A stretch of 64,000 bases of DNA from Flavobacteriaceae bacterium Ga0077528 (GCA_001464475.1 LNDX01000014.1:31167-95166), one strand, 5' to 3'; shown: positions 35,240-45,232, counted from the first letter of the stretch. Notes: a model not told the origin generated them from the sequence alone. Numbers and translations: made by a program.

Positions 35240-36164
35240 AAATTTTAATTCCTTTTTTTATCAAATAAGCTTTAGTTTTTTCTACTAAAAGCAACAAAGA
35301 TTGCGGTAATTTTAGCAATATTTTTTGTTTCCAATTCAAATTGGATGGATTTATAGCTTCGGCTATTTTTTTCCAATCTTTTGTATCGCCATCTCGTTTT
35401 AATTTTTTGGCTAATACATATCTAAAAAAATCCAAATGCTTTTTTAAATCTGGATTATCTTTTGTCCAAGCTTCATAATTGTCGTAATTCGGAATTTTTT
35501 TATGTAGGATGGAGTTTCGTGTAATTTGATGCTCAACTTCCATTAAATAAGACATTTGAATGGTGTTGCTGTAAGCTAATTTAAAATGATAATTGGCTCG
35601 AATATTGAAATCAATATCATTAGAAAACTTAATTTCATTATTGTAATTTCCAACTTTTTCATACACTTCTTTGTGAATACAAACGCTACCATGATTGTAA
35701 ATTCCTTGTTTTACATTGATTTTAAAGAAATTAATATAACCTTCAAAATTTTCAGGCAAACTCTCTGATCCATTGTGCGGTTTGTAAGTCTTATTTTGAT
35801 AGACTTCTTCATAGTTGGTTCCAAAAATTCTCGCTTCTGGAAAATTGATAATTAACCGATGAATGGTTTCTAAAAAAGTTGGTTTCCATAAATCGTCAGC
35901 ATCAAGAAAAGTGATGTAGTTGGTCGACGCTTTTTCAATTCCAGTATTTCTACTTGCCGAAAGTCCTTTATTTTCAGAATGATGAATTAATTTGATTTTT
36001 TCAGATAAAAAAGGCATTACTTTTTCAATACTATTATCGGTACAATAGTCATTTATAATCAAAACTTCATAATCAGTAAAAGTTTGATTGAGAATACTTT
36101 TCAGAGCATTTTCAACATACTTTTCTTTATTATATAGCGGAATGACTATTGAAAAAAAAGGCAT
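35223..36164 (-). CDS. Glycosyltransferase family 2
   Basis: A 313-residue GT-A enzyme. The N-terminus FFSIVIPLYNKEKYVENALKS is the nucleotide-binding strand of GT2, with LIINDYCTDNS following. The metal motif is FLDADDLWKP near 89-98. Then comes a RNTGIEKAS segment before it, and a helical C-terminal tail (WKQKILLKLPQSLLLLVEK) that may contact the membrane. Donor unknown. It overlaps the 3' end of the ketoisomerase gene by 17 bases on the opposite strand and lies 3 bases after the next glycosyltransferase. Confidence 0.9.
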   Translation of the reverse strand: MPFFSIVIPLYNKEKYVENALKSILNQTFTDYEVLIINDYCTDNSIEKVMPFLSEKIKLIHHSENKGLSASRNTGIEKASTNYITFLDADDLWKPTFLETIHRLIINFPEARIFGTNYEEVYQNKTYKPHNGSESLPENFEGYINFFKINVKQGIYNHGSVCIHKEVYEKVGNYNNEIKFSNDIDFNIRANYHFKLAYSNTIQMSYLMEVEHQITRNSILHKKIPNYDNYEAWTKDNPDLKKHLDFFRYVLAKKLKRDGDTKDWKKIAEAINPSNLNWKQKILLKLPQSLLLLVEKTKAYLIKKGIKISTYSN

Positions 36165-36167
36165 AAA

Positions 36168-37262
36168 TTATTTTTTAAATATAAAATCAAAAATGGCATT
36201 CCAATCGTTCAATTGATTGCTGGTATCAAAAGTATATTTATTTCCTTGAAATTTAATGGTTTTGTCTACAAAATCGGTAATCAATTGCGCCAATTCTGTT
36301 GGATTATTGACATCAAAAAAAGATACTTTCTCATAATCGCCAACGGTTTCTCTTGCATAGGGTAGGTTGGCTGATAAAATCGGTTTACCAAAAGCTTTTG
36401 CTTCAGATAAAGGTAATCCCCAAGTTTCAAGTTTTGAAGGAAATAATAAGCAATCCATAGCTTCATAATAGCCAAAAACTTCATCACGAGATAATTTTCC
36501 TATATAATTAAATTGTTCTAATGAGAATTTGTCAATTATATAGTTTGCATAATTAGAATCACCTTTATCAAAAGTAAGATGGACTTGTATGGCACTTTTT
36601 ATAGAATCGGGAAGAAGTTTTACAGCTTCAGCAATGCATTCAACATTTTTAAAACTTCTGGCAATTAATGGATAAAAAAAATGAATTTTAGAAGCATCCA
36701 AAATGATTTTTTTTGGATCTGAAATTGATATGAATTCTGGCTGACAAACCATTACATTATTGATGTTATATAGTTTTTCAAATTCATTTTTAATCCAATG
36801 TTGTTGCACAAAAACGGCTCGATTTTTTTTGATATTAATTTGAAATAAATATTTATACAAGATTGAAAAAACACCCACTTTATAATCAAATTTCCAATCG
36901 CTAAAACTTGCTTTATAGAATACTGTCGGATGATGACAATAGACAAAACGTTTTTTAGCAATCACATTTGGACTAACATCATGCAATGAAAACCAAATAT
37001 CAGGATTTATCTTTTTAGATAATTTTTTAAAGTAAAAATATTCAAAATACAATCGTTTGAACCAAGATTTTTTAGCATCAGGAAATTCAATATATTCAAT
37101 ATTTGGGTAATCAAATTTAGATTTATCATGAACTAAGGCAATGACTTTAATGTCTTTGTTCTCAATATATTGTGATATCTTTTGTAAACAATTGTCCATG
37201 ATGGTAAAAATGCCACCATCTTTCATGTTTACTCCTGATATAACGATTGTTTGTTTTGACAA
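36168..37262 (-). CDS. Glycosyltransferase family 4
   Basis: A 364-residue GT-B enzyme. It has an N-terminal ISGVNMKDGGIFTIMDN loop, a central VFVQQHWIKNEFEKLY helix and the C-terminal donor site CLLFPSKLETWGLPLSEAKA with Glu-x7-Glu, followed by GKPILSANLPYARETVGD. It is probably a cytoplasmic, inner-membrane-associated enzyme for glycan assembly. Donor and acceptor are not predictable. It is the middle gene of a three-gene minus-strand block (37998 to 35223). Confidence 0.88.
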   Translation of the reverse strand: MSKQTIVISGVNMKDGGIFTIMDNCLQKISQYIENKDIKVIALVHDKSKFDYPNIEYIEFPDAKKSWFKRLYFEYFYFKKLSKKINPDIWFSLHDVSPNVIAKKRFVYCHHPTVFYKASFSDWKFDYKVGVFSILYKYLFQINIKKNRAVFVQQHWIKNEFEKLYNINNVMVCQPEFISISDPKKIILDASKIHFFYPLIARSFKNVECIAEAVKLLPDSIKSAIQVHLTFDKGDSNYANYIIDKFSLEQFNYIGKLSRDEVFGYYEAMDCLLFPSKLETWGLPLSEAKAFGKPILSANLPYARETVGDYEKVSFFDVNNPTELAQLITDFVDKTIKFQGNKYTFDTSNQLNDWNAIFDFIFKK

Positions 37263-37281
37263 AGCTAGAATTTTAATATTT

Positions 37282-37998
37282 TTATAAACGAAATAATCCG
37301 TATTTTATGATACAATAAATGGCATGAACTCCATCTTTCCAATTTATTTTTTTTCCTTCTTCATAAGTTCTACCATAGTAAGAAATTCCAACTTCATACA
37401 TTCTTATTTTCTTGATTCGACTTACTTTTATTGTAACTTCAGGTTCAAAACCAAATCTTCTTTCTTTTAAATTTAGAGATTGTAGTATCTTGGTGTTAAA
37501 TAATTTATAACATGTTTCCATGTCGGTTAAGTTTAAATTGGAAAACATATTAGACAGAAATGTCAAAAATCGATTTCCAATGGTGTGCCAAAAAAACAAT
37601 ACTCTGTGTGCATTGCCACCCATAAATCGAGAGCCATAAACAACATCGGCAAAACCATCTAAAACGGGTTGTAATAAAATTGAATATTCTTCTGGATTGT
37701 ATTCTAAATCGGCGTCTTGAATTATTGTAAATTCTCCACTTGCATTTTTAATTCCAGTGTGCAATGCTGCTCCTTTTCCTTTGTTTTTATCGTGTTGGTA
37801 GAATTTAATATCTAATTCAGAATTACCTTCAATATAATCTTCTATTTTAGTTTTCGAATTGTCTGTAGAACAATCATCAACAACAATTATTTCTTTTTTT
37901 ATATTATCAGGAAGAGATACGTTTTTAATTTTATCTAATATCAAATGAATCGTTGCTGCTTCATTGTATATAGGTATGATAATAGATAATTTCTTCAT
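37282..37998 (-). CDS. Glycosyltransferase family 2, dolichol-phosphate-mannose-synthase-like
   Basis: A 238-residue GT2 enzyme without membrane segments at its C-terminus. It begins LSIIIPIYNEAATIHLIL, then EIIVVDDCSTDNS, the metal motif IQDADLEYNPEEY near 93-105, VVYGSRFMGGN, and TDMETCYKLFNT, all typical of the DPM1/polyprenyl-phosphate glycosyltransferase group. It could make a polyprenyl-phosphate hexose for the GT-C-like enzymes in the locus. First of three minus-strand genes; 80 bases separate it from the divergent membrane protein. Confidence 0.9.
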   Translation of the reverse strand: MKKLSIIIPIYNEAATIHLILDKIKNVSLPDNIKKEIIVVDDCSTDNSKTKIEDYIEGNSELDIKFYQHDKNKGKGAALHTGIKNASGEFTIIQDADLEYNPEEYSILLQPVLDGFADVVYGSRFMGGNAHRVLFFWHTIGNRFLTFLSNMFSNLNLTDMETCYKLFNTKILQSLNLKERRFGFEPEVTIKVSRIKKIRMYEVGISYYGRTYEEGKKINWKDGVHAIYCIIKYGLFRL

Positions 37999-38078
37999 TT
38001 TACTTGTAATTAAAACACAAATCTAATGTTCTAAATTTAATCTGCAATAAATTCTATATTTTTGTTCAAAATAAGACT

Positions 38079-39332
38079 ATGAAATCATTATTTTTTAAAT
38101 ATAAATTTGAAATTTTAATTGTTTTGATTGGCTTTTTGTGGATAGAATTTTTAAATTTTATTTTACAATTAAATATTCAAAATAGAATAAGTCCTGATGC
38201 TGAATCCTATTTTGAATCAGCGTATGATTTATATTTCTTACATGAAGGACATCAGTATCGACCTATTTTTTTGGCTTTAATTCATGGCATTCCATTTTTA
38301 TTTGGTTGTTCTAATTTGGAAGTTTTTAAAGCATGTTATCCAATTAATTTTATATTTTGGATTGGAACTGCATTGTTACTTTTTAAAATATTATGCAATA
38401 TTTTAACTTTAAAGAAATCATTTTACACAACTATAATTTCCATTTTTTTTATTGGAAGTGCAATTTGTATTTTTAATTTATATTCAGAAAATATTTATTT
38501 GTTTTTTATTGTTTTAGGTTTTTATTTCCTTCAAAAATACTATAAAACGTTTAAGTTTTTATATTTATCTGTTTCATTATCAATCTTTACAATTTCGATG
38601 TTAATCAAGCCTGGAGCTAAATTGTTGGCTGTTTTTTTTGTGTTGTTTTTTGTTAAAGAAGTTATGAAGAATTACAATAAAAAGGCAATTATTTTTTTGT
38701 ATGGAAGTTTTTGTCTAGTACTTATTCAATGTGGACTTCTAAAAAAGCAATATGGAGATTTTACAATAAGTTATATTGATTCAGTGACTTACTATAATTA
38801 TTTAGGCAGTAAGGCTGTTTGTTTAAGTGAAGGAAAAAAACTTAATCAACTAGATAATCCTAGGATGGATTATATTTTTTCAATATCAAATTCTGAAGCA
38901 AAAAAAATAGCTTTTGATGATTTAATAAATCAAATTTCAAATAATAAGTTTTATTTGTTTTACGCATATTTATCTGATGTTTATGATAATTCAACAGCTG
39001 GAAATACAGCTCTTGATTATACAATAAATATTAATAACACAACTTATTTTGATTTTTCAAAAGGTTTCTTTTTTACACTTTCAAAAGTTCAGAATATATT
39101 CTTTACAATTATTGGATTTTTTTTATCTGTATTTATGTTTTTTGCTTATTACAAGAAAGAACCTTATTTTAGTTTAATAAGTTTTTTTGTACTGTATACC
39201 ATTCTTTTATCTGGAATTTCTTGTTCACAAGGCGATAGATTTCATCTTCCAGTCTTTTCTTTTGTTATTATTTTAATAGCAAAAAAAATATTTGATAAAA
39301 CTAAACGCTCCTCTGAACCACTTCAAAAATAG
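38079..39332 (+). CDS. Multi-pass membrane protein, possible GT-C glycosyltransferase
   Basis: A 417-residue protein with about nine membrane segments. After the first segment the loop reads RISPDAESYFESAYDLY near 36-52 and EGHQYRPIFLALIHG, resembling the acidic first loop of GT39-like enzymes. No other motif is recognised. It is a lone plus-strand gene between minus-strand genes, and its last 32 bases overlap ftsE. A role in glycan assembly is inferred from the neighbourhood and topology. Confidence 0.65.
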   Translation: MKSLFFKYKFEILIVLIGFLWIEFLNFILQLNIQNRISPDAESYFESAYDLYFLHEGHQYRPIFLALIHGIPFLFGCSNLEVFKACYPINFIFWIGTALLLFKILCNILTLKKSFYTTIISIFFIGSAICIFNLYSENIYLFFIVLGFYFLQKYYKTFKFLYLSVSLSIFTISMLIKPGAKLLAVFFVLFFVKEVMKNYNKKAIIFLYGSFCLVLIQCGLLKKQYGDFTISYIDSVTYYNYLGSKAVCLSEGKKLNQLDNPRMDYIFSISNSEAKKIAFDDLINQISNNKFYLFYAYLSDVYDNSTAGNTALDYTININNTTYFDFSKGFFFTLSKVQNIFFTIIGFFLSVFMFFAYYKKEPYFSLISFFVLYTILLSGISCSQGDRFHLPVFSFVIILIAKKIFDKTKRSSEPLQK

Positions 39333-39984
39333 CACCATCTTCACATTTAAGTGTTTTAGATGGAAATTTCATTAATAAAGCATAGTCATGTGTTGCCATA
39401 ATGATAGTTTTACCATTGGCATTGATGTTTTTTAAAACCTCAAGTACTTCAGCGCTAGTTTGTGGGTCAAGATTTCCAGTTGGCTCATCTGCTAAAATTA
39501 ATTCTGGGTCGTTTAACAAAGCTCTTGCAATAGCAACACGTTGTTGCTCTCCACCAGAAAGTTGGTGAGGCATTTTATTGGCAAAACCTTTCATTCCTAC
39601 TTTATCTAAAACTTCATCAATTTTATTTTGCATTTCAGTCATGTCAACCCAACCTGTTGCTTTTAATACAAAAAGCATATTGTCATTCACATTTCTATCT
39701 GGAAGCAATTTAAAATCTTGAAAAACAATACCTATTTTTCTTCTCAAATAAGGAATGTCTTTTTCTTGTAGCGTCGCCAAATCATATTCTACAATATGAC
39801 CTTCACCTTCTGTTAAAGGCAAATCTCCATAAAGTGTTTTCATAAAACTACTTTTTCCAGTTCCGGTTTTTCCAATGATGTAAAGGAATTCGCCGTGATT
39901 TACTTCAAGATTCACCTGAGATAAAATGACTTTATTTTCTTGATAAATAGTAACGTCTTTTAAAGATAATACTGGTTGTGACAT
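39301..39984 (-). CDS. ftsE: Cell division ABC transporter ATP-binding protein FtsE
   Basis: A 227-residue ABC ATPase. Walker A is GKTGTGKSS at 38-46, Q-loop Gln89 in VFQDFKLLPDRNV, signature LSGGEQQRVAIARAL at 142-156, Walker B ILADEP with Asp166-Glu167, and the switch His in MATHDY. The DFKLLPDRNV segment after the Q-loop is typical of FtsE. With FtsX it would form a divisome complex that controls peptidoglycan hydrolases. No ftsX is present in the window. LolD or MacB-type ATPases are a less likely alternative. Confidence 0.87.
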   Translation of the reverse strand: MSQPVLSLKDVTIYQENKVILSQVNLEVNHGEFLYIIGKTGTGKSSFMKTLYGDLPLTEGEGHIVEYDLATLQEKDIPYLRRKIGIVFQDFKLLPDRNVNDNMLFVLKATGWVDMTEMQNKIDEVLDKVGMKGFANKMPHQLSGGEQQRVAIARALLNDPELILADEPTGNLDPQTSAEVLEVLKNINANGKTIIMATHDYALLMKFPSKTLKCEDGAIFEVVQRSV

Positions 39985-40189
39985 AGGAAATTTTGTTTAT
40001 TGGGTAAAAGTAATAAATTTTAGATATTAGATATAAGATTTTAGATATATAAATTTTGAAGTTTCCTAATTTAAAAACTTAACAAGTTGATTTTTATTGC
40101 TTCCTATCTTAATAATATCTTAAATTAGATTGTTAAGAAAAATGTTTATAATAAAACCAAACGATGTCTCGTTATACTTAGTAGAATGG

Positions 40190-40197
40190 TAATTTTG
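40190..40197 (+). promoter_or_regulatory. TANNTTTG element of the large TPR gene
   Basis: TAATTTTG at 40190-40197 fits the Bacteroidetes -7 consensus, 24 bases upstream of the ATG at 40222. The -33 element is weak. The 237-base divergent gap to ftsE also holds a degenerate TTAGATAT-rich stretch at 40018-40052. Confidence 0.45.
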
Positions 40198-40221
40198 AAT
40201 GATTATTAAAAAATATACGAA

Positions 40222-43200
40222 ATGCGTAAAATAACAGCTTTTTTATTTTTAAATGTATTGGTTTCTGGCGCTACAATTTCGGCACAGCAAACTGCTATTT
40301 ATACCAACCAACTTTCTGAATTTGATAGAGCTACAGACTTATACAACGACAAACAATATTTAGCCGCTCAGATTTTATTCGAAAAAGTGCAACAAAATAA
40401 CAAAGAACAAGAAGTTCAAGCTGATTGTGCTTATTATATAGCCAATTGTGCGATTCGTTTAAATCAATCTGGTGCAGATAAATTGATGGAAGATTTTGTA
40501 GCGGATTATCCAACAAGTACTAAGCAAAATCAAGCTTACATTGGTGTTGCAACCTTCTATTTTGAAAACGGAAACTATCCACAAGCATTAGAATATTTCA
40601 ATAAAGTTGACGAAAGTGCCTTGACTTATGATGAATTAGAGCGTTATAATTTTCAAAAAGGATATGCTTTTTTTACAGCAAAAAATAAAAAAGAGGCTAC
40701 AGCTTATTTTAATAAAGTTGCTAATTCTAAAGAATATGGTTCACAAGCCAAATATTACTTAGGATTTATGGCTTATGAAGGTGATGATTACAAAGAAGCA
40801 ACTAAGTATTTTGATCAAGTTTCTGGTGAAGAGAAATACAAAGAAAAGATGTCATATTTTCAAGCTGATATGAATTTTAAACTTGGAAATTTTCAAAAAG
40901 CAATCGATTTGGGTAAGGCTGCCATGGCAAAATCATCGGCTGTTGAAAAATCGGAATTGAATAAAATTATTGGAGAAAGTTATTTCAATTTGAAACAATA
41001 TGGTGAAGCATTACCTTATTTGAAAGAGTATAACGGCAAAAAAGGAAAATGGAGTAACACTGATTTCTACCAATTAGGATATACATATTACCAACAAAAA
41101 GACTACGAAAACGCTATTTCGCAATTTAACAAGATTATTGATGGAAAGGATTTTGTTGCTCAAAATGCTTATTATCATTTAGGTGAAAGCTACATGAAAA
41201 CCGACAAGAAGCAACAAGCTTTAAACGCTTTCAAGATTGCATCTGAAATGGATTTTGATAAGAAAATTCAAGAAGACGCCAATTTGAATTATGCTAAAAT
41301 CAGTTATGAAATTGGAAATTCGTATCAATCGGTTCCAGACGTTTTATCTTCGTTTTTGGCAAAATATCCAAATTCACCTAGCAAAAATGAAATTGAAAAC
41401 TTATTGATTAACTCGTATATCACTTCTAAAAATTACAAAGAAGCTTTGACTTTGTTGGAAAAAAATAAAAATCCAGAAAACAGATTGGCGTATCAAAAAG
41501 TGACTTTTTATAGAGGTTTAGAATTATATACAGACGGAGATTATCAAGAAGCTCAAAAGATGTTTTCCAAATCGTTGAAAGAACAAAAAGATGCAAAATT
41601 CTCAGCAAGAGCTACATTTTGGAAAGCCGAAACTGAATTTACTTTAGATAATTTCAACGAAGCATTGTTAAGTTTCAAGCAATTTGAAGGAATGACGGAA
41701 GCTAAAAACACACCTGAATTTAAAAATGTAAATTACAATATCGCTTATTGTTATTTCAAACAAAAGGAATATGACCAAGCAGGAAATTATTTTCAAGCGC
41801 AAATTGATGCTGTAAAAGATGATAAAATCCGATTGAATGATTCTTACTTGAGACTTGGAGACAGCCGTTTTGTAACTTCCAAATATTGGCCAGCAATGGA
41901 TGCTTACAATAAAGCCATCGAATTAAAAAGTGTTGACGCTGATTATGCAGCCTTTCAAAAAGCAATTTCTTATGGTTTTGTGAGTAAAAATGATAAGAAA
42001 ATTGAAGACTTTAATAAGTTTTTGTCAACTTTCAAAACCTCTCAATATCGTGATGATGCCTTGTTTGAATTAGGAAATACTTATGTTGCAGATAATAAAA
42101 CTGATTTAGCAATTAAAACTTACGATCAATTATTATCAGAGTTTAAAAACGGTTCTTATTCATCAAAAGCTGTTTTACGCCAAGGATTGATTTATTACAA
42201 TGCAAATAAAGATAATGAAGCAATAACAAAATTTAAAAAAGTAGCTGCCGATTATCCAAGAACGCCAGAAGCATTAGAAGCAGTTTCTACAGCAAGATTA
42301 ATTTATGTTGATAACGGAAAAGTAGATGAATATGCGACTTGGGTAAGAACTTTAGATTTCGTTGAAGTTTCTGATGCTGAATTAGATAATGATACTTATG
42401 AAGCTGCTGAAAAACAATATTTGCAAAATAATACCAAACAAGCCATCGCAACTTTAAGTAGCTATGTGGCTAAATTTCCAAAAGGAATTCATGCTTTGAA
42501 AGCCAATTTCTATTTAGCACAATCGTATTATGCTGATGGTTTGGAAACAAATTCAATTCCAAATTATGAATATGTAATTGCACAATCAAAAAGCGAATTT
42601 ACAGAACAATCGTTAGCGCGTTTATGTGAAATTCATTTGAAAAAAGATGATTTTACTAAAGCAATTCCAGTTTTAAAAAGATTAGAAACAGAAGCTGATT
42701 TTCCACAAAACGTAACTTTTGCTCAAGCAAATTTAATGAGAGCGTATTATTCACAAAAAGATTATCCAAATTCGGTAGTTTATGCTGATAAAGTTTTGGC
42801 AAATCCAAAAACCGATAATAAAGTAAAAAGTGATGCTCAAATTATTGTAGCACGTTCAGCAATAAAAGCAAATGACGAAGCTAAAGCAAGAACAGCTTAT
42901 GCTAATTTATTGAAAATTGCAAAAGGTGAATTAGCAGCTGAGGCATTGTTTTATGATGCTTATTTCAAAAATAAAGATGGAAAATTTGCTGAATCTAATA
43001 AAGTGGTTCAAAAAATTGCCAAAGACTATTCAGGTTATAAATATTTTGGAGCCAAAGGTTTAGTTGTTATGGCGAAAAATTATTACGGATTGAAAGATAG
43101 TTTCCAAGCAACAGCAATTTTAGAAGGTGTAATAGAAAATTTTGCAGAATTCACCGATGTTGTAGAAGAAGCCAAAACAGAATTGAATACTATTAAATCA

Positions 43201-43236
43201 GAGGAAAGTAAAACGAATTCTTCTATTGAAAAATAA
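40222..43236 (+). CDS. Large periplasmic TPR protein
   Basis: A 1004-residue exported protein with a signal peptide (1-21, ending TISAQ) followed by more than twenty TPR-type repeats over its whole length, for instance AYYIANCAIRLNQSG, YFENGNYPQALEYFNKV and AYYHLGESYMKTDKKQQALNAF. The repeats resemble the YbgF/BamD type with six or more residues between helices. It has no catalytic domain and is a periplasmic or outer-membrane-associated scaffold. It is followed by the outer-membrane barrel gene after 37 bases and is probably co-expressed with it. Confidence 0.86.
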   Translation: MRKITAFLFLNVLVSGATISAQQTAIYTNQLSEFDRATDLYNDKQYLAAQILFEKVQQNNKEQEVQADCAYYIANCAIRLNQSGADKLMEDFVADYPTSTKQNQAYIGVATFYFENGNYPQALEYFNKVDESALTYDELERYNFQKGYAFFTAKNKKEATAYFNKVANSKEYGSQAKYYLGFMAYEGDDYKEATKYFDQVSGEEKYKEKMSYFQADMNFKLGNFQKAIDLGKAAMAKSSAVEKSELNKIIGESYFNLKQYGEALPYLKEYNGKKGKWSNTDFYQLGYTYYQQKDYENAISQFNKIIDGKDFVAQNAYYHLGESYMKTDKKQQALNAFKIASEMDFDKKIQEDANLNYAKISYEIGNSYQSVPDVLSSFLAKYPNSPSKNEIENLLINSYITSKNYKEALTLLEKNKNPENRLAYQKVTFYRGLELYTDGDYQEAQKMFSKSLKEQKDAKFSARATFWKAETEFTLDNFNEALLSFKQFEGMTEAKNTPEFKNVNYNIAYCYFKQKEYDQAGNYFQAQIDAVKDDKIRLNDSYLRLGDSRFVTSKYWPAMDAYNKAIELKSVDADYAAFQKAISYGFVSKNDKKIEDFNKFLSTFKTSQYRDDALFELGNTYVADNKTDLAIKTYDQLLSEFKNGSYSSKAVLRQGLIYYNANKDNEAITKFKKVAADYPRTPEALEAVSTARLIYVDNGKVDEYATWVRTLDFVEVSDAELDNDTYEAAEKQYLQNNTKQAIATLSSYVAKFPKGIHALKANFYLAQSYYADGLETNSIPNYEYVIAQSKSEFTEQSLARLCEIHLKKDDFTKAIPVLKRLETEADFPQNVTFAQANLMRAYYSQKDYPNSVVYADKVLANPKTDNKVKSDAQIIVARSAIKANDEAKARTAYANLLKIAKGELAAEALFYDAYFKNKDGKFAESNKVVQKIAKDYSGYKYFGAKGLVVMAKNYYGLKDSFQATAILEGVIENFAEFTDVVEEAKTELNTIKSEESKTNSSIEK

Positions 43237-43273
43237 ACTTTGTTTAAACTCTGTGCAATAAAAAATAAAAAAA

Positions 43274-45043
43274 ATGAAAATCAATTTCCAATATAAAATC
43301 GCAATAGTAACTGTTCTTTTAGGAACTCAAATCACTTTTGCTCAAAAGAAAGACGAAAACATCGGTACTGAAGTCGTAAACGTTGTTAAACCATACACAC
43401 CAACTATTTCAGATGCTTTTAAAGTAAAAGAAACACCATCTTTAGAAGACGATGATAACACTAAAAAAGAGAATATTCAGTACAATATTTTCTCTTTCCC
43501 AGTAGCTTCAACATTTACACCTTCTAAAGGAAAAGCAGCTGGAGTTGATAAAGGAAAGCAAGAAAAATTGTATAGCAATTACGCTACTTTAGCAGCAGGA
43601 AACTATGGAAATATCAATGCCGAATTGTTTGTAACGCAAACATTAGAAAGTGGTGATTATGTAGGAGCAATGCTACGTCATCTTTCCTCTCAAGGCGGAA
43701 TTAAAGATTTGGATTTAGATGATAAATTTTCAAACTCTTCAATAGATTTAACTTACGGAAGTAAATCTAGAAATCTATCATGGAATGCCGATTTAGGTTA
43801 CCAACGACAAATGTATAATTGGTATGGTTTGAATCCATTGTTTTATGAAAATTTTATTCCTGCCGATAAGGATGCTTTTATTAACGGAATCGATTCTAAA
43901 CAAACCTATCAAACCATTTCACTTGGTGGAAGATTAGCGCTTGGAGAAAGTGTTTTGAAAGAGGCAACAATCAAATTCAATCGTTTTTCAGATGCTTTTT
44001 CTTCTGGAGAAAATCGTTTGGTTGCAAAACCGTCTCTTGCATTTGATGTTATGGATGAAAAGATAAAAGTAGATTTTGTTTTTGATTACATCAATGGTAA
44101 GTTTGACAAAGATTATAATGGCATAACTGAGTTGAAATATGGTTACACAAATGTTGGAATGAAACCAAGTTTCCAAATTAATAAAGATGATTTATCTGTA
44201 AATTTAGGTGTTGGATTCTTTTATAGCATGGCAACAGAATCTGGAAAAAATAAATTCTTTATCTATCCAAATATTACAGCATCTTACAAAGTGGTTGGCG
44301 ATTTAATGGTAGCTTATGCTGGAGCAGAAGGAGCTTTAAAACAAAATTCGTATCAAGAATTAGTTCAAGAAAATTTTTTCGTTTCACCAACATTAGGAAT
44401 TGGACCAACCGACCAAAAATTTGATATTTACGTTGGATTAAAAGGTAAATTAGCCAATACTATCGGATATAACATTCGTGGTTCGTTACTGAATGAAGGA
44501 GGTAAACCAATGTTTATTAGCAATCAAATCCCATTTTCAAACAATAACAAAAATGGATATACCTTCGGAAATTCATTTAATGTAGTTTATGACGATGTTA
44601 AAACAGTGAGTTTTTATGGTGAATTAAAAGCTGATTTCTCTAAAAATGTATCTTTTGGTGTTAATGGAACTTTTAGTAGTTACACAACAGATACACAAGA
44701 AGAAGCTTGGAATTTACCTGCATTACAACTAGGAGCTAATTTAGATTTTAATATTACCGACAAATGGTATGCAGGAACAAGTGTTTTCTTTGTTGGAGAA
44801 CGAAAAGATATCAACTATAAAAATGACCCAGTTTCATTTCCGTTAACTATTATTCTATCTGAAACAAAAACTCTTGACAGTTATTTTGATTTAAATGCTC
44901 ACGTTGGTTATAAATATAATGACCGACTGACCTTTTTTGTGAAAGGGAATAACTTAGCCAATCAAAATTACCAAAGATGGATAAACTATCCAGTGCAAGG
45001 TGTGCAAGGATTATTAGGCGCTAATTATAAATTTGATTTTTAA
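43274..45043 (+). CDS. Outer-membrane beta-barrel protein, TonB-dependent-receptor-like
   Basis: A 589-residue exported protein with a signal peptide (1-23, ending ITFAQ) and a long series of amphipathic beta strands ending in YKFDF, with a terminal aromatic residue as in outer-membrane barrels. An early NVVKPYTPTISDAFKVKE segment may be a TonB box-like or interaction region. There is no clear plug domain, so it is not a full-length SusC/TonB receptor. Strands such as LTFFVKGNNLANQNYQRW near the end are typical of TonB-receptor barrels. Paired with the TPR gene upstream. Confidence 0.8.
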   Translation: MKINFQYKIAIVTVLLGTQITFAQKKDENIGTEVVNVVKPYTPTISDAFKVKETPSLEDDDNTKKENIQYNIFSFPVASTFTPSKGKAAGVDKGKQEKLYSNYATLAAGNYGNINAELFVTQTLESGDYVGAMLRHLSSQGGIKDLDLDDKFSNSSIDLTYGSKSRNLSWNADLGYQRQMYNWYGLNPLFYENFIPADKDAFINGIDSKQTYQTISLGGRLALGESVLKEATIKFNRFSDAFSSGENRLVAKPSLAFDVMDEKIKVDFVFDYINGKFDKDYNGITELKYGYTNVGMKPSFQINKDDLSVNLGVGFFYSMATESGKNKFFIYPNITASYKVVGDLMVAYAGAEGALKQNSYQELVQENFFVSPTLGIGPTDQKFDIYVGLKGKLANTIGYNIRGSLLNEGGKPMFISNQIPFSNNNKNGYTFGNSFNVVYDDVKTVSFYGELKADFSKNVSFGVNGTFSSYTTDTQEEAWNLPALQLGANLDFNITDKWYAGTSVFFVGERKDINYKNDPVSFPLTIILSETKTLDSYFDLNAHVGYKYNDRLTFFVKGNNLANQNYQRWINYPVQGVQGLLGANYKFDF

Positions 45044-45048
45044 TTTTA

Positions 45049-45227
45049 TTGCCACAAAGCCACGAAGTCACAAAGAAAATTTAAGATTAAGGTTCATTTT
45101 CTTTGATATTTTATAAAAATAATTTTTTAAATCTTAATGAATCTTTATATCTCAATGCTTTTAAACTTTTTTTAATTTTTCTAATATTTTTAATAATAAA
45201 CTTCGTGCCTTTGTGTCTTTGTGGCAA
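45049..45227. repeat. 179-bp element with 27-bp imperfect terminal inverted repeats
   Basis: The left end (45049-45075) starts TTGCCACAAAGCCACGAAG and the right end (45201-45227) is its near reverse complement (CTTCGTGCC-TTTGTGTC-TTTGTGGCAA). The interior is AT-rich with a second, weaker inverted pair around TTAAGATTAAGG / AATCTTAATGAATC. It has the build of a MITE or large palindromic repeat. It fills the gap between the barrel gene and the GreA-like gene, whose start codon lies 6 bases beyond its right end. Confidence 0.75.
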
Positions 45228-45232
45228 ATTAT

